DNA of 64,000 bases from Hyphomonadaceae bacterium (GTDB taxonomy: Bacteria > Pseudomonadota > Alphaproteobacteria > Caulobacterales > Hyphomonadaceae), in contig JAIXRO010000027.1 in the NCBI GenBank assembly GCA_027485145.1, positions 1-64,000 on the forward strand, in the 5' to 3' direction. Below the pieces are notes generated by a model that searched no databases, had not been told where the DNA came from, and worked only from the letters and a program-made list of their open reading frames with translations. Position 1 is the first letter of the stretch; every line of letters begins with the position of its first letter. This document shows positions 17,682 to 27,063 of this stretch, one piece after another. The position numbers and the translations under genes were made by a program.

Positions 17682-18117
17682 CTCCGCCACGCCTGAGCGC
17701 GCGCCGCGTCCCGGATTCGCGCTCACGCCCTCCCGCGGCAAGTTCACCATCCATAACGGCCCGAGCTACCGCGCCGTCGCCGAAGGCGATGTCCGCACCG
17801 GCCTCTGGGTGCTCGACCGCCACTGCAACGGCATGGGCTTCCTGCACGGCGGAATGGCCTGCGCCTTTGCCGATAGCGCGCTCGCCTGGGCGGTCTGGTC
17901 GGCCACCAACAAGATGTCCGTGACAATCAAGCTGACAATGGAATTCATGGAAATCGCCCGCGAAGGCGAGTGGATCGAAGCGCACCCTGTTGTCACCGCC
18001 GTCGATGGCGACTTCGTGCACGTCACGGCCCGGATCGTGAAAGAGGATGGCGCACTGGCCGCGCGCGCCGACGCCGTTTTCCGCACCGTCCGCCGCGGTC
18101 CTTCGGCGAAGGCCTAG
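17674..18117 (+). CDS. PaaI-type hotdog-fold thioesterase
   Basis: This 147-residue hotdog-fold protein probably hydrolyses acyl-CoA thioesters. Family features include NGMGFLHGGMACAFADSALAWAV (the HGG motif with the following acidic residue) and the TIKLTMEFMEIAREGEWIEAHP strand region. I chose the GTG at 17674, which overlaps the DUF192 stop (17679-17681) and has a GGAAA site upstream; the frame is open upstream but runs antiparallel to no recognisable domain. The TAG stop (18115-18117) lies in the CTAGAG end of the repeat at 18114-18180. The opposing acyl-CoA synthetase gene is a plausible metabolic partner. Confidence 0.87.
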   Translation: MADSATPERAPRPGFALTPSRGKFTIHNGPSYRAVAEGDVRTGLWVLDRHCNGMGFLHGGMACAFADSALAWAVWSATNKMSVTIKLTMEFMEIAREGEWIEAHPVVTAVDGDFVHVTARIVKEDGALAARADAVFRTVRRGPSAKA

Positions 18118-18180
18118 AGCGATGTCCGCTCAAGTGGGTACCGGTTGAGCGGAAGACTTCGCGACCAACCGAGACTCTAG
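18114..18180. repeat. Palindromic repeat bounded by CTAGAG and CTCTAG
   Basis: The core stem TCCGCTCAA (18125-18133) pairs with TTGAGCGGA (18145-18153) around an 11-base loop. GCGATG/GACTTCGC flanks extend the symmetry, and CTAGAG (18114-18119) and CTCTAG (18175-18180) close it. It fills the gap between two convergent genes and contributes the TAG stop codon of both. This is like the short intergenic palindromes common in alphaproteobacteria, and may also act as a bidirectional terminator. Confidence 0.6.
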
Positions 18181-19781
18181 AGCCCCAGCTCCTTCAGCGC
18201 AAAGTCCTTGATCGACTTGTAGTCGGCTTTTCCGTTCGGGGCGCGGCCAAGGCTCTCCTTGAACAGGATACGCTTCGGCGCCTTGTACCGCGCAAGCTTG
18301 CTCTGGATGAATGCCCGCAGCTCGTCCTCCGACACGTCGCGCTCAAGCGAGACGACTGCGGTCACCGCCTGTCCCCACTTGTCATCGGGCACGCCCACAA
18401 CCAACGCATCGCGCACCGCCGCGTGAGACTTCAGCGCCTCCTCGACTTCTTCCGGATACACTTTCTCGCCCGCGGTATTGATGCAGTTCGAGCCGCGCCC
18501 GAGCAGCGTGATCGAGCCATCGGCCTCCACGGTGCACCAGTCGCCCGGGATCGCGTAGCGCATGCCGCCGATCGTCTTGTAGGTCTTGGCGGTCTTCTCG
18601 GGGTCCTTGTAATAGCCGAGCGGCACCGCGCCGCCGCGCGCAATGAATCCCGGCTCGCCGCTGCCGGGCATCACTTCGCGGTCGTCCTCGGTGAACACCT
18701 TGCAGCTGACGCCGATCTCGAACTTGGACGTCTGCGTGCCGCCATCCGCCGTGGTGATCGACGAGCCGAAGCCGACCGCCTCGGACGCGCCGAAACTGTC
18801 GGTCAACGCTGTCTGCGGAATATGCCGGAGCAGGCCCTGTTTCACTTCGGCGCTCCACATGACCCCCGACGAAACAATGTTCAGTACACTGGACAGGTTC
18901 CAGCGACCGGGATTTTCGTCGAGCGTCTGAAGCATCGGCTTGGCAAAGGCGTCACCGACGATCGCCATCGAGGTGACGCCAGTCGACTCCACCGTGTCCC
19001 ACAGGTTCACCGGGCTGAATTTCGCCTTCTCGGACAAGGTGACGACCGCGCCGCCATTCAGCATCGCGCCCATCGCCGTGAACCAGCCGGTGCCGTGCAT
19101 CAGCGGGCAGGCGGGCAGCTGGCGCGAGAAGCGGCCGACGGTCAGCGCGTTCTGCACGTGCTCGTCCATCGTCTCGGGCACCGGCAAGCCCATCTTGCGC
19201 ACGCCTTCCATGCTGGCTTCGCGCCAGATGTTGTGCGTCCACATCACGCCCTTCGGCAGGCCGGTCGTGCCGCCCGTGTACAGAAGGAAAATCTCGTCGC
19301 CCGAGCGCTTTCCGGCAAGCGGCGAAGGATCGCCGGAGGTCGCCAGCTTTTCGTAATCCTGAGCAAACGGCGCGGTAACGCCGCCGCCAATCTGCACCCA
19401 GGCGACCACGCGGGGCAGGCGCGGGCGCACGCGCTCGACTTCAGCCATGAACTCGACATCGAAGAACACGACCGTCGAGTCCGAGTTGTCGATGATGTAA
19501 ACCAGCTCGTCATCGAGATAGCGGTAATTCACGTTCACGGGCGAGAGGCTCGCTTTGAAACAGCCCGCCATCGCTTCCATGTATTCCGCCTGGTTGCGCA
19601 TATAGAATCCGGCCTTGTCGCCGGACTTTGCGCCGAGATGGATCAACGCGCGGGCGAGGCGATTGGTGCGCGCGGTGAATTCCGGCCAGTAAATCTTATG
19701 GTCCCCGTGCGCGAGCGCGAGGTCATCGGGGCCCAGCGCCGCGCCAACGGCATCCAGAATATCGCCGAAATTCCAGTCCAT
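18177..19781 (-). CDS. Acyl-CoA synthetase (AMP-forming)
   Basis: This 534-residue member of the ANL adenylating family activates a carboxylic acid as acyl-AMP and then acyl-CoA. The P-loop LLYTGGTTGLPKG, the A5 region (DSFGASEAVG), GDWCTVEADGSITLLGRGSNCINTAGEKVYPEEVE and the catalytic lysine region near the end (GRAPNGKADYKSIKDFAL) are all present. The ATG at 19781 has a GGAGG site 7 bases upstream; the longer open frame reaches into the groL terminator and is rejected. The acid is not identifiable; similarity is to fatty-acid and sterol-side-chain CoA ligases (FadD3-like). Its TAG lies in the repeat at 18114-18180. Confidence 0.92.
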   Translation of the reverse strand: MDWNFGDILDAVGAALGPDDLALAHGDHKIYWPEFTARTNRLARALIHLGAKSGDKAGFYMRNQAEYMEAMAGCFKASLSPVNVNYRYLDDELVYIIDNSDSTVVFFDVEFMAEVERVRPRLPRVVAWVQIGGGVTAPFAQDYEKLATSGDPSPLAGKRSGDEIFLLYTGGTTGLPKGVMWTHNIWREASMEGVRKMGLPVPETMDEHVQNALTVGRFSRQLPACPLMHGTGWFTAMGAMLNGGAVVTLSEKAKFSPVNLWDTVESTGVTSMAIVGDAFAKPMLQTLDENPGRWNLSSVLNIVSSGVMWSAEVKQGLLRHIPQTALTDSFGASEAVGFGSSITTADGGTQTSKFEIGVSCKVFTEDDREVMPGSGEPGFIARGGAVPLGYYKDPEKTAKTYKTIGGMRYAIPGDWCTVEADGSITLLGRGSNCINTAGEKVYPEEVEEALKSHAAVRDALVVGVPDDKWGQAVTAVVSLERDVSEDELRAFIQSKLARYKAPKRILFKESLGRAPNGKADYKSIKDFALKELGL

Positions 19782-19856
19782 CGTTTCCTCCGCCGGTTTG
19801 TTTTTCCCGATGCTACGGAGGTGGACCCGCTCCCGCAATGATGACCCAAAGGAAAC

Positions 19857-19882
19857 GGCCCCCCGGAGGTCTCCGGAGGGCC
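19857..19882 (-). terminator. Terminator after groL
   Basis: On the minus strand GGCCCTCCGGAG pairs with CTCCGGGGGGCC around a two-base loop, then GTTTCCTTT. It lies 33 bases past the groL stop and ends just before the acyl-CoA synthetase leader. Confidence 0.55.
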
Positions 19883-19914
19883 GCAATTGTCGTCGGTAGG
19901 CGAGAGGGTTGGAC

Positions 19915-21567
<1,653 letters not shown>

Positions 21568-21610
21568 TTACCTCTTTGATTGGTTGGGAAAAGGAAAGGG
21601 GGCGGAGAAC

Positions 21611-21901
21611 TTACTTCTCCAGGACGCCCATGATGTCGCTTTCCTTCATGATCAGCAGCTCTTCGCCGTCGATCGTGACTTCAGTGCCGGACCATTTGCC
21701 GAACAGCACGCGGTCTTTCGGTTTCACGTCCATCGGGACGATTTCGTTATCGTCGCCGCGGGCGCCTTTGCCAACAGCCACCACGATGCCCTCCTGGGGC
21801 TTCTCTTTCGCAGTGTCGGGGATGATGATCCCGCCCTTGGACTTTTCTTCTTCCTTGACGCGGCGCACGACAACGCGGTCATGCAGGGGACGAAGTTTCA
21901 T
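21611..21901 (-). CDS. groS: Co-chaperonin GroES
   Basis: This 96-residue cap of the GroEL chamber begins [15 protein letters not shown]. The mobile-loop region ([22 protein letters not shown]) and the C-terminal DIMGVLEK are typical. I chose the ATG at 21901 because GAAGAGG lies about 9 bases upstream and the family starts here; an in-frame ATG at 21970 or at 21922 would add residues with no family match. It is the first gene of groSL, with about 80 bases of leader containing the CIRCE element. Confidence 0.96.
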   Translation of the reverse strand: MKLRPLHDRVVVRRVKEEEKSKGGIIIPDTAKEKPQEGIVVAVGKGARGDDNEIVPMDVKPKDRVLFGKWSGTEVTIDGEELLIMKESDIMGVLEK

Positions 21902-21980
21902 TCTGACTGCCTCTTCGATCATGATATAACCTCGGGTCATTGGGTTGATGTTGGTCGCAAGCAGGGGGGAGCGCCCACGT

Positions 21981-22007
21981 TTAGCACTCACCCGAGTAGA
22001 CTGCTAA
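21981..22007 (-). promoter_or_regulatory. CIRCE operator of groSL
   Basis: TTAGCACTC-N9-GACTGCTAA matches the CIRCE consensus (TTAGCACTC-N9-GAGTGCTAA) at all but one base. It lies immediately downstream of the predicted transcription start, the normal place for HrcA repression of groESL. No hrcA gene is in the window. Confidence 0.9.
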
Positions 22008-22017
22008 CGATGGCTGG

Positions 22018-22046
22018 CAGATAGTCAGTCTGCGGCTTCGCGTCAA
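22018..22046 (-). promoter_or_regulatory. Sigma-70-type promoter of groSL
   Basis: Read on the minus strand: TTGACG (22046-22041), a 17-base spacer and TATCTG (22023-22018). The expected start point, near 22011, falls at the edge of the CIRCE element. Confidence 0.7.
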
Positions 22047-22197
22047 CGGGGAAGTGGTGAGGATTGTGCGTTCAGGCAGTCTGGCAGCACTCAGACGGAA
22101 AACTGCTAACACATTGAAATAATTGCATATTCATAATTGTTTCATCACCATGTCTCCAATCTCGGACCGGCCGGTTCGAGACTGAAAGGAGACCTGC

Positions 22198-22470
22198 ATG
22201 ACTGTTGACCGCGATTTCGTGACCCGCCTCCAGGGCGGCGGCCTGATCACCACCGAGATTCTGTATTTCCTCCCGGATCACAAAACCCTGCTCCAGAGCT
22301 TCGTCTGGCAGACGATCGACACCGCACCAAAGTTTCCGCGCCTGCACGCCTTCCTCGATCACTGGCGCCAGGAGATCGAAGCGGTGATCCATTCGATCCG
22401 GGTGGCCCATTCCGACTGGATAGGCCCCGCCGAACTGCGCGCCATCGATGGCCGGTGGGTCCTGAACTGA
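22198..22470 (+). CDS. Usg family protein
   Basis: This small protein of 90 residues, without signal or membrane segments, matches the alphaproteobacterial Usg family (GGLITTEILYFLPDHKTLLQSFVWQTIDTAPKFPRL, then FLDHWRQEIEAVIHSIRVAH). Its function is unknown. An AAAGGAG site lies 7 bases before the ATG. It is divergent from groSL across about 150 bases that include an AT-rich stretch (22110-22145) unlike its surroundings. Confidence 0.88.
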   Translation: MTVDRDFVTRLQGGGLITTEILYFLPDHKTLLQSFVWQTIDTAPKFPRLHAFLDHWRQEIEAVIHSIRVAHSDWIGPAELRAIDGRWVLN

Positions 22471-22590
22471 CCCGGCTTGCCCCGTACGGTTAATGCCGTC
22501 TCACCGCGCGGCCGCCAAATCGGGGCCGCAAGTGAGCCTTGCAGCAAACTTCCTGAGCTAAAAATGAGGCTCCAAAACAGGGGTCTCAGG

Positions 22591-23418
22591 ATGAGCACCA
22601 GGATTCGCGACATGATGTCGTCCGCACGTTACTTCACGCTGGTCTGCGTTTCCGCGCTGGCGATTTCCTTCATCGTTTCGCTGATCGTGTTCCATCTCGG
22701 TCTTCCGATCCGGGTCGAGGACTATATCCGTCTGAACCTGTTCGTGACGGCCTGTATCACCATTCCGACCGCGATCATCGCCACGCTGCATGAATCCCGG
22801 ACGCGCAATTACCAGCGCCGTCTCGAAGAACTTGCCTGGACCGACGAGCTGACCGGATTGCTGAACCGTCGGTTCTTCATCCGCGCCGCCGACGAGGAAT
22901 CCGTCCGCATGCGCCGGACCCGCAAGACGGCCGCCGTCGCGATCTTCGATCTCGACTTCTTCAAGCAGGTCAATGACCGGCACGGGCACGCCGCCGGCGA
23001 CCGCGTGCTGAAGTCGATCGCCGAGATCGCCCATTCCGAACTGCGCGGCCCGTTCGACAAGCTCGGCCGCTGGGGCGGAGAGGAATTCGTCGTCCTGCTC
23101 AGCGACGTGACGCCCGACACCGCCCGCATCGTTTGCGACCGTCTGCGAAACCGAATCCGGTCCGCCGTCACCGAAGCGGGCGGGCGCCAGATCGGCGTCT
23201 CGGCAAGCTTCGGCTTTTGTCTTCTCGAGGCGGGCGCAAACGTGCACCTGGCGATCGAGGCGGCAGACCGCGCGCTGTACGAAGCCAAGCGTCTCGGCCG
23301 CAACCGGGTCGAGTCGGCGGAGTATCCCGGCGCACCCGTCCAGAACGTGTCCGAGTTTCCGAAACGGGCGTCTGAGCGCGAAGCGGCCGCCCCGGCCTCG
23401 GCGCGCGCCGCGAGTTGA
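22591..23418 (+). CDS. Membrane GGDEF diguanylate cyclase
   Basis: This protein makes cyclic di-GMP. From the chosen start it has two membrane helices (about 13-35 and 48-65), a short linker helix, and a GGDEF domain at about 83-240 with FDLDFFKQVNDRHGH (D120) and an intact GGEEF active site (162-166). The I-site position has RGPFD, so the canonical RxxD inhibitory site is not formed (one residue too long). No sensor domain is seen beyond the membrane pair. Start choices are ATG at 22564 or 22591; I prefer 22591 for the nearby GGGGTCTCAGG. The last 35 residues are Ala/Pro-rich and probably unstructured. Confidence 0.9.
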   Translation: MSTRIRDMMSSARYFTLVCVSALAISFIVSLIVFHLGLPIRVEDYIRLNLFVTACITIPTAIIATLHESRTRNYQRRLEELAWTDELTGLLNRRFFIRAADEESVRMRRTRKTAAVAIFDLDFFKQVNDRHGHAAGDRVLKSIAEIAHSELRGPFDKLGRWGGEEFVVLLSDVTPDTARIVCDRLRNRIRSAVTEAGGRQIGVSASFGFCLLEAGANVHLAIEAADRALYEAKRLGRNRVESAEYPGAPVQNVSEFPKRASEREAAAPASARAAS

Positions 23419-23490
23419 GGCTGGCGCCCCGTCGCTTGCGAACCGGTTGATTTCCTGATTGGACAGGACGCTGAACCGGGAGTTGCGTCC

Positions 23491-24690
23491 ATGTCCATTC
23501 CGCCGCGTTCCGGCCCCCTCACCGGTCTGCGCCTGATCGAACTCGGTCAACTGATCGCCGGCCCGTTCTGCGGCCAGATCTTCGCCGACATGGGCGCCGA
23601 CGTGATCAAGGTCGAGCCGCCGGGGCAGGGCGATCCCTTGCGCGAATGGGGCCGCGAAGGTTTTCCGCTCTGGTGGTCCGTCGTCGCCCGCGGCAAGCGC
23701 TGCATCACGGCGAACCTGCGCGAGGCAGAGGGACAGGATCTCGTCCGCCGGCTTGTCGCCGAAGCGGATTTCCTCGTCGAGAACTTCCGTCCCGGCACGC
23801 TCGAGAAATGGGGCCTCGGCTATGACGCGCTGAAAGCCGTCAACCCGCGCCTGATCATGGTCCGGGTGTCCGGGTACGGACAAACCGGCCCCTATGCCAG
23901 CCGTGCCGGCTATGCGTCGGTTGGCGAAGCGATGGGCGGCATGCGCTATGTGATGGGCGAGGCAGACCGCGTGCCCTCTCGCGCCGGCATCTCGCTCGGC
24001 GACAGTCTGGCCGGGATCCACGCCGCCCTCGGCGCGCTCGCCGCGCTGCACCACCGCGAGAAGACCGGCGAGGGCCAGGTGATCGATGCGACGATCTACG
24101 AATCCGTCCTTGCGGTCATGGAAGGGCTCGTCCCGGAATACCAGATCGAAGGCTACACCCGCGAGCGCACCGGATCGTTCCTGCCCGGCATCGCGCCATC
24201 GAACATCTATCCGGGGTCGGACGGTATGGTTGTCATCGCCGCCAACCAGGACACGGTCTTCGCCCGCCTCTGCGATGCGATGGGCCAGCCGGGTCTGAAA
24301 CACCATCCGGACTACCGCACGCATACCCTCAGGGGCCAGAATCAGGCCGCCCTCGACGCGCTCATCGGTGCATGGTCGCGGGCCCGGACGATCGACGAGA
24401 TCGAACGTCTGATGATCGAGAACGGCGTCCCCGTCGGCAAGGTGTACCGCGCCGCCGACATGCTCACCGATCCGCACTTTGCCGCCCGCGACTCGATCAT
24501 CGAAGTCCCGAGCGAGCGCTGGCCCGGCATCCGCCAGCAGAACGTCTTTCCGAAATTCTCCGCCACACCGGGGCAAGTCCGCTGGGCCGGCCCGGACACG
24601 CTCGGATCGCACACGGAAGAAGTTCTGACCGAACTCCTGAACTTGACCCCGGACCAGATCGCCAAGCTCCGCGCGAGCGGGATCGTCTGA
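23491..24690 (+). CDS. CaiB/BaiF family CoA transferase
   Basis: This 399-residue type III CoA transferase moves CoA between carboxylic acids. The fold marks are GLRLIELGQLIAGPFCGQIFADMGADVIKVEPP at the N-terminus, VENFRPGTLEKWGLGYD, and the catalytic aspartate D171 in SLGDSLAG. The acids cannot be predicted from sequence. The GGGAG site precedes the ATG by 10 bases. It follows the GGDEF gene by 72 bases with no obvious shared function. Confidence 0.93.
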   Translation: MSIPPRSGPLTGLRLIELGQLIAGPFCGQIFADMGADVIKVEPPGQGDPLREWGREGFPLWWSVVARGKRCITANLREAEGQDLVRRLVAEADFLVENFRPGTLEKWGLGYDALKAVNPRLIMVRVSGYGQTGPYASRAGYASVGEAMGGMRYVMGEADRVPSRAGISLGDSLAGIHAALGALAALHHREKTGEGQVIDATIYESVLAVMEGLVPEYQIEGYTRERTGSFLPGIAPSNIYPGSDGMVVIAANQDTVFARLCDAMGQPGLKHHPDYRTHTLRGQNQAALDALIGAWSRARTIDEIERLMIENGVPVGKVYRAADMLTDPHFAARDSIIEVPSERWPGIRQQNVFPKFSATPGQVRWAGPDTLGSHTEEVLTELLNLTPDQIAKLRASGIV

Positions 24691-24817
24691 GCAGCGCGCA
24701 CTTATGCCTACGAAATCCGCGCCCCAAAAAACAAAATACCGCGCCAATTCAAGTGCTTGTAAAATTCTTCCCCAAAACTTGCGCAACACGTCCGCGGCCA
24801 GAGTTATACTCCTCCGC

Positions 24818-25210
24818 ATGCCGACGATGTCCGCCCTCCGCAGCAGCCCCCACTTCGCGCCCCTGTTCGCGCATGTGTTTGTGCTCTGCTGGCCAATTCT
24901 CGTCTGGCAGCTCAACCGCTTCTACAGCTGGACCATCCGCGAAGGCATCCATGATGCCCTTTACAGCGTCAATCGCTGGGGCTGGCTCACCGTCCACTAT
25001 CTCGGCGACCGCGAAGACCCGGCCGCCTACAAGCCGCTCCCTCGCATCTTCCGTCCCCTGACGGATGCAAGTTATGCTAGCGACCTGCCCGCGAACCTTG
25101 CCACAAGCGAAAGCCTCAAGGCCGTCCTACCCCTCTCCCGCGCAGCGGGGGAGGTGGCCCCAAAGGGGCCGGAGGGGGCTCTGCCCTCACAACGCTTCAA
25201 CACCAGCTAG
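24818..25210 (+). CDS. Hypothetical small membrane protein with repeat-derived tail
   Basis: I do not recognise this 130-residue protein. One hydrophobic segment (about 11-30, FAPLFAHVFVLCWPILVWQL) is followed by an aromatic-rich stretch (FYSWTIREGIHDALYSVNRWGW, about 34-55). The last 27 or so residues (from AVLPLSRAAGEV) are encoded by the GC-rich repeat at 25130-25186, so the native gene probably once ended earlier. The frame is open upstream to 24704; I prefer the ATG at 24818, 8 bases after a TATACT that could be a -10 element (no good -35 at normal spacing). Coding status is likely but not certain. Confidence 0.5.
   Translation: MPTMSALRSSPHFAPLFAHVFVLCWPILVWQLNRFYSWTIREGIHDALYSVNRWGWLTVHYLGDREDPAAYKPLPRIFRPLTDASYASDLPANLATSESLKAVLPLSRAAGEVAPKGPEGALPSQRFNTS
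25130..25186. repeat. GC-rich double-hairpin repeat element
   Basis: CCCCTCTCCCGC pairs with GCGGGGGAGG around a three-base loop, and GGCCCC pairs with GGGGCC around AAA. An AGGGGGC tail mirrors the opening. This is the pattern of a widespread alphaproteobacterial intergenic repeat. Here it is read in frame by the end of the upstream gene. Confidence 0.6.
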
Positions 25211-25215
25211 TTTCC

Positions 25216-25300
25216 TGTCATCCCGGCGAAAGCCGGGACCCAGCGAGGCCGCCTTGCTGCGCGCTTCAAAGTCTGGGTCCCGGCTTTCGCCGGGATGACA
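25216..25300. repeat. Inverted pair of palindromic repeat units
   Basis: The 28-base unit at 25216-25243 (TGTCATCCCGGCGAAAGC...) is repeated exactly as its reverse complement at 25273-25300, separated by 29 bases. Each unit also has its own small CCGGC/GCCGG symmetry. The pair can form a long perfect hairpin between two convergent genes and could act as a bidirectional terminator. A diverged single unit lies inside pdhC (6349-6375). Confidence 0.85.
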
Positions 25301-25363
25301 AGAATTGGAACTCAGAGAACATAACCGGCCAGCCCCGCTGCGTCCGGCCAAAACTGCTGCGCG

Positions 25364-26182
25364 CTACCTGGCCGTCAGCCCGCCATCCACGACATGCTCC
25401 TGACCGGTCGAAAAGCTCGACGCATCCGACGCCAGAAACAAGATCAGCTCCGCCACTTCCTCGGGCCGTCCCGCACGCCCCATCGGCGTGCCGCCCAACG
25501 CCACGATATTGGGATCGAGGGAGTTGCCGCCCGAGTGCGCCGTCAGAGCGCCGACCTGTTCGGCCGTCATCGTTTCGGTGACCCGCGTGATCTCTTTCTG
25601 CCAGATCGGCGTGTCGATGATGCCGGGGTGAACGGAGTTGACCCGGATCTTGAGACCCAGCGCGGCGCACTCGACCGCCGCCGCCTTGGTGAACAGCCGC
25701 ACCGCACCCTTGGAGGCGCAATAGGCCGCCACACCCGGCGAGCCCCGGAGCCCCGCCACAGACGACAGGTTGATGATCGACCCGCCGCCATCCTTCATCG
25801 CCCGCATCGCGGCCCGTGTGCCCAGGAAAACGCTGTCGGTGTTCACGGCCATCTGCCGCTGCCAGTCGGCCAGGCTGTAATCCATCAGTGCCCCGGCAAT
25901 CGCGATGCCGGCATTGTTGACCAGCACATTGGGCGTCCCGAACAGGCGGGTCGTCTCTGCAAACAGGGAGTCCCAGCGCGCCTCGTCGGTCACGTCCTGC
26001 TTGGCGATGGCGATGGTCCCGCCGGCCTTTGAAACGAGTGCCTGGGTCTCTTTCAGGCCCGCCTCATCGACATCCGTCGCCATCACCCGGGCGCCTTCCC
26101 GGGCGAGCGCCATGGCCGCAGATCGCCCGATTCCGCTCGCTGCGCCTGTCACAATGGCGATCTTGCCGCTGACTTGTCCCAT
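25364..26182 (-). CDS. SDR family oxidoreductase
   Basis: This 272-residue classical short-chain dehydrogenase has TGAASGIG near the N-terminus, NNAG, catalytic serine in NLSSVAGL, YCASK (YxxxK), and the closing FSTGQEHVVDGGLTA. The pattern resembles the cyclopentanol / 3-alpha-hydroxysteroid dehydrogenase type SDRs, but the substrate is not determinable. A GGGAGGA ribosome site lies 5 bases before the ATG. The gene ends 64 bases from the inverted repeat pair at 25216-25300. Confidence 0.9.
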   Translation of the reverse strand: MGQVSGKIAIVTGAASGIGRSAAMALAREGARVMATDVDEAGLKETQALVSKAGGTIAIAKQDVTDEARWDSLFAETTRLFGTPNVLVNNAGIAIAGALMDYSLADWQRQMAVNTDSVFLGTRAAMRAMKDGGGSIINLSSVAGLRGSPGVAAYCASKGAVRLFTKAAAVECAALGLKIRVNSVHPGIIDTPIWQKEITRVTETMTAEQVGALTAHSGGNSLDPNIVALGGTPMGRAGRPEEVAELILFLASDASSFSTGQEHVVDGGLTAR

Positions 26183-26244
26183 GTTATCCTCCCGGTTAAG
26201 GCCGTTCCGGCCGTTTATGACCGGTATCCTAGCAGCCGCCGCGC

Positions 26245-26273
26245 TTGACGCGAGCAGGATATTGGTGTTTTAC
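26245..26273 (+). promoter_or_regulatory. Possible promoter of rpsD
   Basis: TTGACG (26245-26250), 17 bases, then TTTTAC (26268-26273), about 100 bases before rpsD. The -35 is good and the -10 is weak. The 188-base gap between the divergent SDR and rpsD genes needs a promoter somewhere. Confidence 0.35.
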
Positions 26274-26370
26274 CCGCGCCTTCATGACGGGGTGGTGCGG
26301 TGCCGCCGTTGTAATCGTGGGCTCGAACGAGCTGAGCCCACCGGCCCGCGCTGAAAATTGAGGTACTACC

Positions 26371-26988
26371 ATGTCACGTCGCCATAGCGCGAAGTACAAG
26401 ATCGACCGTCGGGTCGGCGAAAACATCTGGGGCCGCCCCAAATCTCCCTTCAACAAGCGCGCCTACAAGCCTGGCCAGCACGGCCAGAACCGCCGCAACA
26501 AGGTCTCTGACTTTGGTATGCAGCTCATGGCGAAGCAGAAGCTGAAGGGCTATTACGGCGACATCACCGAGAAACAGTTCGCCAAGATCTACGAAGATGC
26601 GGCCCGCATGAAGGGCAACTCGGCCGAAAACCTGATCGGCATCCTCGAGTCGCGTCTGGACACCATCGTTTACCGCGCCAAGTTCGTCCCGACGATCTTT
26701 GCCGCCCGCCAGTTCGTCAACCACGGCCACGTCACCGTGAACGGCAAGCGCTGCAACATCGGCTCCGCCCGCCTCAAGGCCGGTGACGTCGTGCAGGTCC
26801 GCGAGAAGTCGCGCAACCTCGCCCTCGTCCTCGAAGCCCTCGGCAGCGGCGAGCGCGACATTCCGGACTATGTGGAAGTCGACCCGAAAGCGATGACCGC
26901 CGCGTTCAAGCGCATCCCGGTCCTCAGCGACGTGCCGTACCCGGTCAAGATGGAACCGGCTCAGGTGGTCGAGTTCTATTCCTCGTAA
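26371..26988 (+). CDS. rpsD: 30S ribosomal protein S4
   Basis: S4 is a primary 16S rRNA-binding protein that nucleates assembly of the 30S body. The N-terminus ([21 protein letters not shown]) is the alphaproteobacterial form without zinc cysteines. The S4 RNA-binding domain is at about 95-160 ([34 protein letters not shown]). The length of 205 residues is normal. It is monocistronic and followed by a terminator. Confidence 0.98.
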   Translation: MSRRHSAKYKIDRRVGENIWGRPKSPFNKRAYKPGQHGQNRRNKVSDFGMQLMAKQKLKGYYGDITEKQFAKIYEDAARMKGNSAENLIGILESRLDTIVYRAKFVPTIFAARQFVNHGHVTVNGKRCNIGSARLKAGDVVQVREKSRNLALVLEALGSGERDIPDYVEVDPKAMTAAFKRIPVLSDVPYPVKMEPAQVVEFYSS

Positions 26989-27015
26989 ACGACCTGAATT
27001 CCTTGAAGTTTCCGG

Positions 27016-27044
27016 AAGGCCGCGCCAGACTGGTGCGGCCTTTT
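27016..27044 (+). terminator. Terminator after rpsD
   Basis: AAGGCCGC (27016-27023) pairs with GCGGCCTT (27035-27042) around an 11-base loop, followed by TT, 28 bases after the rpsD stop. Confidence 0.75.
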
Positions 27045-27063
27045 CAATTCAGGATCCTGCTTC

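Noticed and set aside
24704..24817. Upstream extension of the small membrane protein gene
   Set aside because: The added residues are Lys/Asn/Ser-rich without pattern, and a TATACT -10-like box lies within it, just before the ATG at 24818.
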